Shown here one piece after another: positions 1 to 5,870 of a DNA stretch of 5,876 nucleotides. This DNA is from Cycloclasticus sp. Its GTDB lineage: Bacteria > Pseudomonadota > Gammaproteobacteria > Methylococcales > Cycloclasticaceae. The number at the start of each line of letters is the position of its first letter. Position 1 is the stretch's first letter. Position numbers and translations under genes: made by a program. The DNA lies in contig DUCA01000066.1 of the NCBI GenBank assembly GCA_012960055.1, positions 1 through 5,876 on the forward strand, given 5' to 3'. Under the pieces are notes generated by a model, which saw only the letters and a program-made list of their open reading frames with translations, was not told the origin of the DNA and ran no database searches.

Positions 1-1097
1 TCGCCTGGGTATTGTTCGTTGGCTTGTTGTTCTGTGATGCCAACGGTGCCAATGGCGGGGTGGGAGAAGATGACGCTTGGTACTAGGTTGTAGTCGAGTT
101 TCCTGTCCACTTGTCCGTTAAATAAACGGTCGCTTAAGCGGCGTGCAGCGGCAATGGCTACGGGTGTTAGTGCGATTCTGCCGGTGACATCGCCAACGGA
201 AAAGATATTATCTTGCGTGGTTTTTTGCCATTCATCGGTGGGGATGAAACCGCGTTTATCGGTTTCTATACCGGTATTTTGTAGGTTCAGTCCGTCGGTG
301 GTTGCTTCACGGCCTATGGCCCAAAGCACTTCATCAAATTCGCCATCTAGCTGCCCGTTGGCAGTATGAATGATGAACTGGCCGTTGTCTGTTTTGGTGA
401 TAGCGGTAGGGGATGTATGGGTTTCTAGTTGCATGCCTTGGTGGCGCATGGCTTTTGCCAATTCTGTGCCTAGCATGGAGTCGAATTGCCTTAGTGCATG
501 ATCGCCGCGAATGATAAGGCTGGTTTGTGTGCCGAGTGATTGGAATACACCGGCTAGTTCAACGGCGATAAAACCCGCGCCAATAACGGCTACACGTTTA
601 GGTTGGTTTTCAAGTTCGAAGAAGCCATCGGAAGTAATGCCATATTCTGCGCCAGGGATATCGGGAATAGATGGTTTGCCACCGGTTGCGATTAAAAAGC
701 GTTCTGCGGTAATTTTTTTGTCGCCAACTTGGATGGTGTGGGCGTCAATGAATGACGCACTGCCTTCGATATGGTCAACACCGTTATTGTTTAGGTTATT
801 GGCGTAAATGCCGTTGAGCCGCTCAATGTAGGCATCTCGTTTTTGTTTTAGTTCGTTCCAATCAAAACCGTTTAAAGAAACATCAAAGCCATAATTGCTG
901 GCTGAATGAATGGCGTCCGCGGTTGCTGCTGCAAACCACATGACTTTTTTAGGCACGCAACCGACATTAACGCATGTGCCGCCCAATCGTGCTTGTTCAA
1001 TCACCGCACATTTAGCGCCGTAAGAGGCTGCTCTGTTAGCACCTGCGATACCGCCGCTGCCGCCGCCGATGGCGACTAAATCGTAATCAAATTCCAT
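1..1097 (-). CDS. gor: Glutathione-disulfide reductase, 3' end cut off by the window edge
   Basis: This gene encodes the cytoplasmic FAD enzyme that uses NADPH to reduce glutathione disulfide to glutathione. Translating the minus strand from the ATG at 1097 gives 365 uninterrupted residues. The N-terminal FAD-binding GGGSGG is at residues 11-16. The redox-active disulfide motif GGTCVNVGCVPKK has Cys42 and Cys47, at the same positions as in E. coli Gor. The NADPH-binding GAGFIA is at 173-178, followed by Arg197 and Arg203, which match the two arginines that hold the NADP 2'-phosphate in E. coli Gor and so argue for NADPH over NADH. The second FAD motif VGDVTG is at 301-306. The dimerisation domain begins near 335 and is cut, so the catalytic HPT..E region lies outside the window. 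About 85 residues are missing if the length is the usual 450. It is probably the last or a late gene of the dap operon, 26 bp after dapE. No clear Shine-Dalgarno sequence precedes the start, and an in-frame stop just upstream excludes a longer form. Confidence 0.96.
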   Translation of the reverse strand, partial: MEFDYDLVAIGGGSGGIAGANRAASYGAKCAVIEQARLGGTCVNVGCVPKKVMWFAAATADAIHSASNYGFDVSLNGFDWNELKQKRDAYIERLNGIYANNLNNNGVDHIEGSASFIDAHTIQVGDKKITAERFLIATGGKPSIPDIPGAEYGITSDGFFELENQPKRVAVIGAGFIAVELAGVFQSLGTQTSLIIRGDHALRQFDSMLGTELAKAMRHQGMQLETHTSPTAITKTDNGQFIIHTANGQLDGEFDEVLWAIGREATTDGLNLQNTGIETDKRGFIPTDEWQKTTQDNIFSVGDVTGRIALTPVAIAAARRLSDRLFNGQVDRKLDYNLVPSVIFSHPAIGTVGITEQQANEQYPG

Positions 1098-1123
1098 ATA
1101 ATTCAGCTAGTTATCTTGTTTTC

Positions 1124-2251
1124 TTAAAATAAAATATTTTCTAAAACTTTGTGATAAGTTGTCGATAAACTATCCAAATCATTGATGCTAACGCATTCAT
1201 TTATTTTGTGAATGGTTTCGTTGATGGGGCCAAGCTCTATCAGTTGCACGCCATACGGGGCGATAAATCGACCGTCTGATGTGCCACCGCCGGTTGATAG
1301 TTCTGGTTTTATGCCGGTGACGTCATGCACCGCTTTTTCAACCGCGTTTGTAAGTTCGCCACGTTCGGTGATAAACGGCAGACCGGAGAGTCGCCACACG
1401 AGTTCATACTCGTCTGAGTGTTGATCGACAATATGGGTGATGCGACTTTTAATTACTTCAGGCGTCAGTTCGCTCGAAAAGCGCAGATTGAACACCAATT
1501 TTAATTCGCCTGGGACGACGTTTTCTACCCCTGTGCCAGCATTGATGTTGGATATTTGAAAACTGGTGGGTGGGAAGTAGTCGTTTCCTTCATCCCAGCG
1601 TTCGCTGGTTAATTTAGACAAAATAGGCGCTAGGCCGTGAATAGGATTTTCAACTAACTCAGGGTAAGCGACGTGGCCTTGTTTGCCGTTTAACGTTAGA
1701 TAGCCATTAATTGATCCGCGTCGGCCAACGCGTACCATGTCACCAAATTGTTTGTGGCTAGACGGCTCGCCAACAATACAATAATCAATGTGTTCGCCGC
1801 GTGCTTCAAGCGCTTCCATGACTTTGACTGTGCCATTGGTGGCTGGGCCTTCTTCATCGCTGGTGATTAAAAAAGCGATAGACCCTGCGTGATTGCTGTG
1901 TTCGGCAATGAAGGTATCGCACGCAGTTAACATGGCGGCCAAGCTGCCTTTCATGTCTGCTGCGCCGCGGGCGTAAATTAAGCCATTTTTAATGGTCGGT
2001 TCAAAAGGTGGTGTGTCCCATTCTGCAAGTGGACCTGTGGGAACCACATCGGTGTGGCCTGCAAAAGCAAACACGGGTGATGTGGTGCCACGGCGTGCCC
2101 ACATGTTCTTGGTGTCGCCGAAGTTCATCCATTCAATTGCAAAGCCACGCTGTTGAAGGTAATCGGCCATCAAGTCCATGCAACCGTCATCTTCCGGCGT
2201 TAAAGATATTTTTTTAAGCAATGCTTGAGTGAGTATTAAAGTGTCGCTCAT
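1124..2251 (-). CDS. dapE: Succinyl-diaminopimelate desuccinylase
   Basis: DapE hydrolyses N-succinyl-LL-diaminopimelate to succinate and LL-diaminopimelate in the succinylase branch of lysine and peptidoglycan precursor synthesis. It is a cytoplasmic di-zinc peptidase of the M20 family. The product has 375 residues, the same length as E. coli DapE. The family metal ligands are visible: His66 in GHTDVVPTG, Asp99 in RGAADMKGS, Glu134 in TSDEEGP (with Glu133 as the catalytic base), Glu162 in VGEPSS, and His348 in GPINETIHKIN. The central dimerisation (lid) domain, roughly residues 180-295, contains GKQGHVAYPELVENPIHG, typical of DapE. The STGGGTSDGRF segment at 319-329 is also typical. The start ATG overlaps the stop of the upstream yffB-like gene as ATGA. 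No Shine-Dalgarno sequence is visible, so translational coupling to that gene is likely. All key residues are present, and I see no sign of decay or transfer. Confidence 0.97.
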   Translation of the reverse strand: MSDTLILTQALLKKISLTPEDDGCMDLMADYLQQRGFAIEWMNFGDTKNMWARRGTTSPVFAFAGHTDVVPTGPLAEWDTPPFEPTIKNGLIYARGAADMKGSLAAMLTACDTFIAEHSNHAGSIAFLITSDEEGPATNGTVKVMEALEARGEHIDYCIVGEPSSHKQFGDMVRVGRRGSINGYLTLNGKQGHVAYPELVENPIHGLAPILSKLTSERWDEGNDYFPPTSFQISNINAGTGVENVVPGELKLVFNLRFSSELTPEVIKSRITHIVDQHSDEYELVWRLSGLPFITERGELTNAVEKAVHDVTGIKPELSTGGGTSDGRFIAPYGVQLIELGPINETIHKINECVSINDLDSLSTTYHKVLENILF

Positions 2252-2598
2252 GATGTAAAGAATTGTTGGTATGTCGTGTCAGAAAACCCGAGTTCAAGCG
2301 CCTTACCGGTATCCAGGATAGGGCGCTTGATGATTGCGGGGTTATCTAACATGGTTTGTACGGCAAGCGCTTTATCCATCGAGTCTTTCGTTTCGTCGGG
2401 TAGTTTGCGCCACGTGGTTCCGCGTTTGTTGACCATGGCTTCCCAACCTAATGATGACTCGAGCGTGTTTAATAGCTCGTTTGTTAGGCCATCTTTTCGG
2501 TAATCATGGAAAACAAACTCAACACCATTCGCGTCCAGCCATTTTCTGGCTTTCTTAATGGTGTCGCAGTTTTTAATGCCGTACATAACAACGGACAT
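2248..2598 (-). CDS. yffB: ArsC/Spx-family thioredoxin-fold protein, YffB type
   Basis: This small protein (116 residues) is of the arsenate reductase/Spx family and resembles E. coli YffB along its whole length. Conserved features are YGIKNCDTIKKARKWL at residues 6-21 with the single cysteine Cys11, FHDYRKDGL near 30-38, KRGTTWRKL near 58-66, IIKRPIL at 89-95, and the C-terminal LGFSDTTYQQFF. Cys11 lies where ArsC has its catalytic cysteine, and there is no CXXC partner. A YffB structure from Pseudomonas was proposed to be a glutathione-dependent thiol reductase; the true substrate is not established, so an arsenate function should not be assumed. In E. coli, yffB is also next to dapE, so the pairing is conserved. 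Here it sits between dapD (1 bp gap) and dapE (4 bp overlap). An AAGGGA Shine-Dalgarno sequence inside the dapD end supports this start. The lone cysteine fits a mixed disulfide with glutathione, and glutathione reductase is encoded two genes downstream. Confidence 0.93.
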   Translation of the reverse strand: MSVVMYGIKNCDTIKKARKWLDANGVEFVFHDYRKDGLTNELLNTLESSLGWEAMVNKRGTTWRKLPDETKDSMDKALAVQTMLDNPAIIKRPILDTGKALELGFSDTTYQQFFTS

Positions 2599-2599
2599 A

Positions 2600-3418
2600 T
2601 TAATCCCTTAATAAGTCGTTTAAGCCAGTTTTGCTGCGTGTTTTAGCATCCACTGTTTTGATGATAATCGCTGCATAAAGGCTGTGAGTGCCGTCTTTAG
2701 AAGGCAAGTTGCCCGGCACAACCACAGAATAAGGTGGAACGCGGCCGAACATAGTTTCGCCTGTTTCTCGGTTATAAATTTTTGTGCTTTGGCCGATGTA
2801 AACGCCCATAGAAATAACCGAGCCTTCGCCAACGATAACGCCTTCAACCACTTCTGAACGTGCGCCGATAAAGCAGTTGTCTTCAATAATGGTTGGGCCA
2901 GCTTGCAACGGCTCTAATACACCGCCAATGCCCACGCCACCCGATAAATGCACATTTTTACCGATTTGTGCACACGAACCAACCGTCGCCCAGCCATCGA
3001 CCATGCTGCCACTGTCCACATAAGCACCAATGTTTACGAACGATGGCATCAAGACCACGTTAGGGCCAATGTATGAACCGGCGCGAACGACTGAGCCCGG
3101 TACGGCGCGCATGCCACCTTTTTTGAAATCTTCTTCTGTATAGTTGGCGAATTTTGTTTCTACTTTGTCGTAGTAGCCATTGTTATCGCCATCCATTACG
3201 CGGTTGTCATTAATTTTGAATGACAGTAATACTGCTTTTTTTAGCCATTGGTTTACTACCCATTCGCCGTCTTTCTTTTCGGCAACACGTGCTTCACCAC
3301 TGTCTAATAACGCCAATGCGTTTTCAACGGCGCTGCGTATGTCAGCTGAAACGGTTTTTGAATCGAAGTCTGCACGGTTTTCAAAGGCTTCGTTAATGAT
3401 GTTTTCAAGGTTTTGCAT
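2600..3418 (-). CDS. dapD: 2,3,4,5-tetrahydropyridine-2,6-dicarboxylate N-succinyltransferase
   Basis: DapD transfers succinyl from succinyl-CoA to tetrahydrodipicolinate, the entry step of the succinylase branch of diaminopimelate synthesis. The product has 272 residues, against 274 in E. coli, and aligns with it by eye from MQNLENIINEAFE to the C terminus. The N-terminal helical domain covers about residues 1-100. A left-handed beta-helix of hexapeptide repeats follows, about 105-235, with segments such as VGSCAQIGKNVHLSGGVGIG (147-166) and IIEDNCFIGARSEVVEGVIV (177-196). Asp141 and Glu189 fall at the residues proposed to be catalytic in the Mycobacterium bovis enzyme. The C-terminal CoA-binding portion includes GNLPSKDGTHSLY. 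The protein is expected to be a cytoplasmic trimer. The start is supported by AGGA nine bases upstream and by the family N terminus. It lies 20 bp after dapC and 1 bp before the yffB-like gene, so it is surely co-transcribed. Confidence 0.98.
   Translation of the reverse strand: MQNLENIINEAFENRADFDSKTVSADIRSAVENALALLDSGEARVAEKKDGEWVVNQWLKKAVLLSFKINDNRVMDGDNNGYYDKVETKFANYTEEDFKKGGMRAVPGSVVRAGSYIGPNVVLMPSFVNIGAYVDSGSMVDGWATVGSCAQIGKNVHLSGGVGIGGVLEPLQAGPTIIEDNCFIGARSEVVEGVIVGEGSVISMGVYIGQSTKIYNRETGETMFGRVPPYSVVVPGNLPSKDGTHSLYAAIIIKTVDAKTRSKTGLNDLLRD
2604..2609 (-). promoter_or_regulatory. Ribosome binding site of the yffB-like gene
   Basis: AAGGGA lies five bases before the ATG at 2598, within the last codons of dapD. 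It supports this start and re-initiation by ribosomes finishing dapD, whose stop is one base from the new start. Confidence 0.7.
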
Positions 3419-3427
3419 GGGGTCTGT

Positions 3428-3431
3428 TCCT
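3428..3431 (-). promoter_or_regulatory. Ribosome binding site of dapD
   Basis: AGGA sits nine bases before the dapD ATG, in the 20-bp gap after dapC. The spacing is acceptable and supports the chosen start. Confidence 0.55.
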
Positions 3432-3438
3432 AATTATT

Positions 3439-4635
3439 TTAAAGTGATTGAATAAATTGTTTAATTCTATTGGCAGCATCTACGCACTCGTCAACAGGGG
3501 CAACCAGCGCCATGCGGACGTGGTTTTTGCCGGGGTTGCCGTTATTCGTGTCGCGTGACAGGTATTGGCCGGGTAACACGGTGATATTTTGTTGTTCATA
3601 CAGTTTTTGCGCGAATAGATCATCGGCAATGGGGGTTTTAGCCCATAAATAAAAACCTGCGTCGGGTCGTTTAAGCGGCATGCTGTCGCCAACGATGTCT
3701 ATTACGCTGGTGAATTTTTGCTGGTACAGCGTTCGGTTGTGTTCCACGTGCTTTTCATCCGACCAAGCGGCAATGCTCGCGTATTGCGTTGGCACGGGTA
3801 GGGTGCAACCGTGATAAGTGCGGTAACGGAAATACTCACCGATGATGCTTGGGTCGCCGGCGACAAAGCCAGATCGTAAACCGGGCGCATTAGAACGTTT
3901 AGACAAGCTATGGAATACCACGCAACGTGCAAAGTTCTTATTGCCCATGGCCGCGCTTGCTTGCAATAATCCCGAGGGTTTTACGCCGTTTTCAGGGTAA
4001 ATTTCCGAATAGCACTCATCCGCAGCAATCACAAAATTATAACGGTGCGCGAGTTTGATTAAATGTCGTAATTGCGAGTTGCTATGTACAGCGCCGCTTG
4101 GGTTGCCTGGGTTGCAGATATAAAGAAGCTGGCATTGTTGCCAGATTTTTTCGTCAACATCGTCGTAGTTTGGCAGGTAATGAGTGCTCTCATCGCAATT
4201 AATAAAATACGGTTGGGCACCCGCTAGTAATGCCGCTCCTTCGTAAATTTGGTAAAACGGGTTAGGCATCGCCACAATGCCGCCTTGTTGCTTATCAATG
4301 ATGCATTGAGCAAAGGAAAACAAAGCTTCACGGGTACCACTGACCGGCAGTATGTGTTCTTGTGGGTTGATATCGCTGGTTTTTAAATCGAACCGGCGGC
4401 AAAGCCAGGTGCTGATGCTTTCTCTTAATGCATCCAGTCCGCGGGTGGTTGGGTATTGCCCTAAACCGTGCAAGTGCTCCAGCAGTGCTTCAGAAATGAC
4501 GTGCGGCGTGGGGTGTTTCGGTTCACCGACTGATAATGCAATATGGTTCAAATGCGCGGGAGGCGTAACGCAACTTTTCAATTGAGCAAGTTTTTCAAAC
4601 GGATACGGTTGTAAGAGGGCTAAATCAGGGTTCAT
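3439..4635 (-). CDS. dapC: Succinyldiaminopimelate transaminase (fold-type I PLP aminotransferase)
   Basis: The likely reaction is transfer of an amino group from glutamate to N-succinyl-2-amino-6-ketopimelate, giving N-succinyl-LL-diaminopimelate, the step between DapD and DapE. The 398-residue protein has class I/II aminotransferase marks: YPTTRGLDALRESI near residues 61-74, NPGNPSGA at 175-182, AADECYSEIY at 204-213 with Asp206 and Tyr209 contacting the cofactor, SLSKRSNAPGLRSGF at 243-257 with Lys246 as the PLP lysine and Arg254 for its phosphate, and Arg374 in HVRMAL as the substrate carboxylate arginine. The N terminus (MNPDLALLQPYPFEKL) is typical of DapC, which supports this ATG. Family alone does not fix the substrate, but position directly before dapD makes DapC by far the best reading. 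It is the first gene of the minus-strand operon. No Shine-Dalgarno sequence is visible in its short leader. Confidence 0.93.
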   Translation of the reverse strand: MNPDLALLQPYPFEKLAQLKSCVTPPAHLNHIALSVGEPKHPTPHVISEALLEHLHGLGQYPTTRGLDALRESISTWLCRRFDLKTSDINPQEHILPVSGTREALFSFAQCIIDKQQGGIVAMPNPFYQIYEGAALLAGAQPYFINCDESTHYLPNYDDVDEKIWQQCQLLYICNPGNPSGAVHSNSQLRHLIKLAHRYNFVIAADECYSEIYPENGVKPSGLLQASAAMGNKNFARCVVFHSLSKRSNAPGLRSGFVAGDPSIIGEYFRYRTYHGCTLPVPTQYASIAAWSDEKHVEHNRTLYQQKFTSVIDIVGDSMPLKRPDAGFYLWAKTPIADDLFAQKLYEQQNITVLPGQYLSRDTNNGNPGKNHVRMALVAPVDECVDAANRIKQFIQSL

Positions 4636-4658
4636 TACGTAAGATGGTTTATAAATAT

Positions 4659-4683
4659 AGCGCTAGTATAAATTATTAGTGCT
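4659..4683. repeat. Imperfect 25-bp palindrome in the divergent promoter region
   Basis: The outer arms AGCGCTAGTA (4659-4668) and TATTAGTGCT (4674-4683) pair in eight of ten positions, and the two exceptions are G opposite T, around a 5-base AT-rich centre. It lies between the divergent dapC and glycosyltransferase-like genes and covers the candidate -10 box of dapC. Such a position would suit an operator, but no known regulator motif is recognised and the match could be chance in AT-rich DNA. Confidence 0.4.
4665..4670 (-). promoter_or_regulatory. Candidate -10 box of the dapC-dapD-yffB-dapE-gor operon
   Basis: Read on the minus strand this is TATACT, one mismatch from the sigma-70 consensus, ending 29 bases before the dapC ATG. 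Seventeen bases upstream is TTCTAA (4688-4693), only a weak -35 match, so the promoter may be activator-dependent or the call may be wrong. An alternative -10, TATATT (4654-4659), has an even poorer -35. If correct, the leader is only about 22 bases and lacks a Shine-Dalgarno sequence. Confidence 0.4.
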
Positions 4684-4729
4684 CAGGTTAGAATTAAAAG
4701 CAAATCGCAAAAGTGAATTAAATAACGGC

Positions 4730-5332
4730 ATGCCTCTAAAATTACTACAAATATTTGCCAGAGCGCCTGTGCAGGGCCAGGTAAAAACCCGACTGGCGGC
4801 AGGTATCGGTGAGCAGCAAGCATGTGAGGTGTACAACCGCCTTTTAGTCAACACAGTTAAGAATAGCCGGTCTGAAAATTGGGAGGTAGAACTGTGGTGT
4901 GCGCCAGATACTCATCACTGGGTTTTTAAATCGTTGGCTGAGCAATACGGGTTAAGACTTAAAACTCAGTGTGGAGAGGGCTTGGGTGAACGCATGCTGT
5001 ATGCACTTAGCGAGGGGGGGAAGGTTGCCGATAAAGTGGTGTTAATCGGTACGGATTGCCCCGTTATATCAGCGGGTTATGTCGAACAGGCATTTGAAGT
5101 GATCAGTGTCAAAAATATAGTTTTTGGTCCGGTTGAAGACGGTGGTTATATTCTTGTGGGAGCGGGTGAGGTAAATCAAGACATGTTTAGCGATGTGGGA
5201 TGGAGCGTTGCTGACACGTTGGCTCAAAATATAGCAGCGATAGAGCGTTGCAATTTGAGTTATGGCTTGTTGCCACAGTTATGGGACGTAGACGTGACTG
5301 ACGATTTAAAACGTTGGCAACAATTGCCATAG
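4730..5332 (+). CDS. TIGR04282/DUF2064 family glycosyltransferase-like protein
   Basis: This 200-residue protein resembles the TIGR04282 (DUF2064) family, which has a nucleotide-sugar-transferase-like GT-A fold and poorly known substrates. Family marks are FARAPVQGQVKTRLAAGIG at residues 9-27, GEGLGERM at 82-89, LIGTDCP at 105-111 (the acidic residue probably helps bind metal or nucleotide), GPVEDGGYILVG at 133-144, and the C-terminal DVDVTDDLKRW at 186-196. It has no signal peptide or membrane segment, so it should be cytoplasmic. The ATG at 4730 is preferred because family members begin a few residues before FARAP. A GTG at 4679 would add 17 residues (MLRLELKANRKSELNNG) that do not look like the family N terminus. 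Neither start has a clear Shine-Dalgarno sequence. The gene is divergent from dapC and seems monocistronic, with a strong terminator 84 bp after its stop. In other genomes such genes often accompany a TIGR04283 glycosyltransferase, but none is in this window. Confidence 0.85.
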   Translation: MPLKLLQIFARAPVQGQVKTRLAAGIGEQQACEVYNRLLVNTVKNSRSENWEVELWCAPDTHHWVFKSLAEQYGLRLKTQCGEGLGERMLYALSEGGKVADKVVLIGTDCPVISAGYVEQAFEVISVKNIVFGPVEDGGYILVGAGEVNQDMFSDVGWSVADTLAQNIAAIERCNLSYGLLPQLWDVDVTDDLKRWQQLP

Positions 5333-5349
5333 CAATGACAAGTACCGTG

Positions 5350-5367
5350 CTGTCATAAATATGACAG
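5350..5367. repeat. 18-bp palindrome between the convergent genes
   Basis: The eight-base arms CTGTCATA and TATGACAG are perfect inverted copies around a central AA. In RNA this would be a 7-bp stem with an AAAT loop, but no T-run follows, so it is not a terminator. As DNA it resembles a dimeric regulator's operator. Its first ten bases also match the first half of the E. coli Pho box, but the second half is inverted rather than directly repeated. A further ATGACA at 5335-5340 can pair with the left arm, allowing an alternative hairpin. No function is assigned. Confidence 0.5.
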
Positions 5368-5416
5368 TTGGTTAAATATTGCTGACGTTTAAATTCTAAC
5401 GATCGGAGATATTTCC

Positions 5417-5454
5417 AAGCAGGAAACGCTAGTCGTTTCCTGCTTTATTTTTTT
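5417..5454 (+). terminator. Strong intrinsic terminator of the glycosyltransferase-like gene
   Basis: A perfect 12-bp stem (AAGCAGGAAACG at 5417-5428 with CGTTTCCTGCTT at 5434-5445) closes a five-base CTAGT loop. It is followed by TA and seven T's (5448-5454) on the plus strand. On the minus strand no T-run follows the stem, so it should act only on plus-strand transcripts. It overlaps the last codons of the facing thioredoxin-like gene. Confidence 0.9.
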
Positions 5455-5833
5455 GTGCCTGAATAAAGTCATTAATGGCCTGTAGCGCACTTGTGCCTAA
5501 TAGAACGTCTGAGACGATGTTTTTCTCAACAAAAACCACCGTAGGCGTCGTGCGGATGTTAAATTTTTGTGCTAACGCTAAGTCCGTAGAAACATCCACG
5601 GCGTTGACTTGCTCATGATGTTTGGCGTGTTCTTCAATCGCGGGTGTTATTTTTTTACACGCGCCGCAACGAGGGCTGTAAAAGTAGAATACTTGCCAAG
5701 GCTGGCTTTCACCCCCTATGTTTCTCGCAGGGTTCGGTTCACCGATTAGTTTGAAGCGTGATAAATAAATACGTGCAAAATAAATAAGCACAACAATGCC
5801 AGCGCCTAGGGCGAATACAGCGGAATAATTCAT
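5429..5833 (-). CDS. Membrane-anchored thioredoxin-like protein with a CGAC active site
   Basis: The 134-residue protein has one predicted N-terminal membrane segment (about residues 4-20), a short basic and polar linker, and a compact thioredoxin domain from about residue 45. The active site is Cys56-Gly-Ala-Cys59, preceded by Ser-Pro-Arg rather than the usual Trp. The cis-proline loop is Thr-Thr-Pro97-Thr, followed by the VVFVEKN strand. Both cysteines and the proline are present, so disulfide exchange is plausible; the partner is unknown. No basic residue precedes the membrane segment and three follow it (Arg21, Arg26, Lys28), so the positive-inside rule favours a cytoplasmic thioredoxin domain, although a periplasmic one is possible. 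No recognised named gene fits. The leader has a TATACT box but no clear Shine-Dalgarno sequence. The C-terminal tail (KNKAGND) and stop are encoded within the plus-strand terminator of the convergent gene, and no terminator of its own is seen. Confidence 0.82.
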   Translation of the reverse strand: MNYSAVFALGAGIVVLIYFARIYLSRFKLIGEPNPARNIGGESQPWQVFYFYSPRCGACKKITPAIEEHAKHHEQVNAVDVSTDLALAQKFNIRTTPTVVFVEKNIVSDVLLGTSALQAINDFIQAQKNKAGND

Positions 5834-5864
5834 AGAGTTTAGTTAGGTTGCTTGTTGAAGGTCT

Positions 5865-5870
5865 AGTATA
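5865..5870 (-). promoter_or_regulatory. Candidate -10 box of the thioredoxin-like gene
   Basis: TATACT on the minus strand ends 31 bases before the ATG at 5833. The hexamer, the AG after it and the distance to the start codon are nearly the same as for the proposed dapC -10 box (29 bases). The -35 region would lie beyond the window edge, so the promoter cannot be fully judged. Confidence 0.4.

Noticed and set aside
154..807. Plus-strand open frames of 71 and 98 codons
   Set aside because: They lie antisense inside the clearly recognisable gor gene, have no family motifs and no Shine-Dalgarno support.
2248..2598. Arsenate resistance reductase (arsC) and an ars operon
   Set aside because: The protein is in the ArsC family but matches the YffB branch, sits among dap genes, and no arsB, arsR or acr3 gene is nearby.
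2620..2886. Minus-strand open frame of 88 codons in another frame of dapD
   Set aside because: It is fully inside dapD, whose product matches the family throughout; this frame is low-complexity shadow coding.
4636..4729. Lysine riboswitch or attenuator ahead of dapC
   Set aside because: The divergent gap is only 94 bp and the likely dapC leader about 22 bases, far shorter than the lysine riboswitch, and no leader peptide rich in lysine is present.
4663..4854. Minus-strand open frame of 63 codons opposite the glycosyltransferase-like start
   Set aside because: It is antisense to a conserved N-terminal motif and overlaps the proposed dapC promoter; no homology is recognised.
5014..5020. Run of seven G's as a possible phase-variation tract
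   Set aside because: It is within an intact frame, only seven bases long, and the gene is not of a surface or restriction type normally switched this way.
5350..5367. Functional Pho box
   Set aside because: Only the first half fits; a true Pho box has a direct repeat 11 bases on, whereas here the second element is inverted, and no good -10 follows. It is kept only as an unexplained palindrome.
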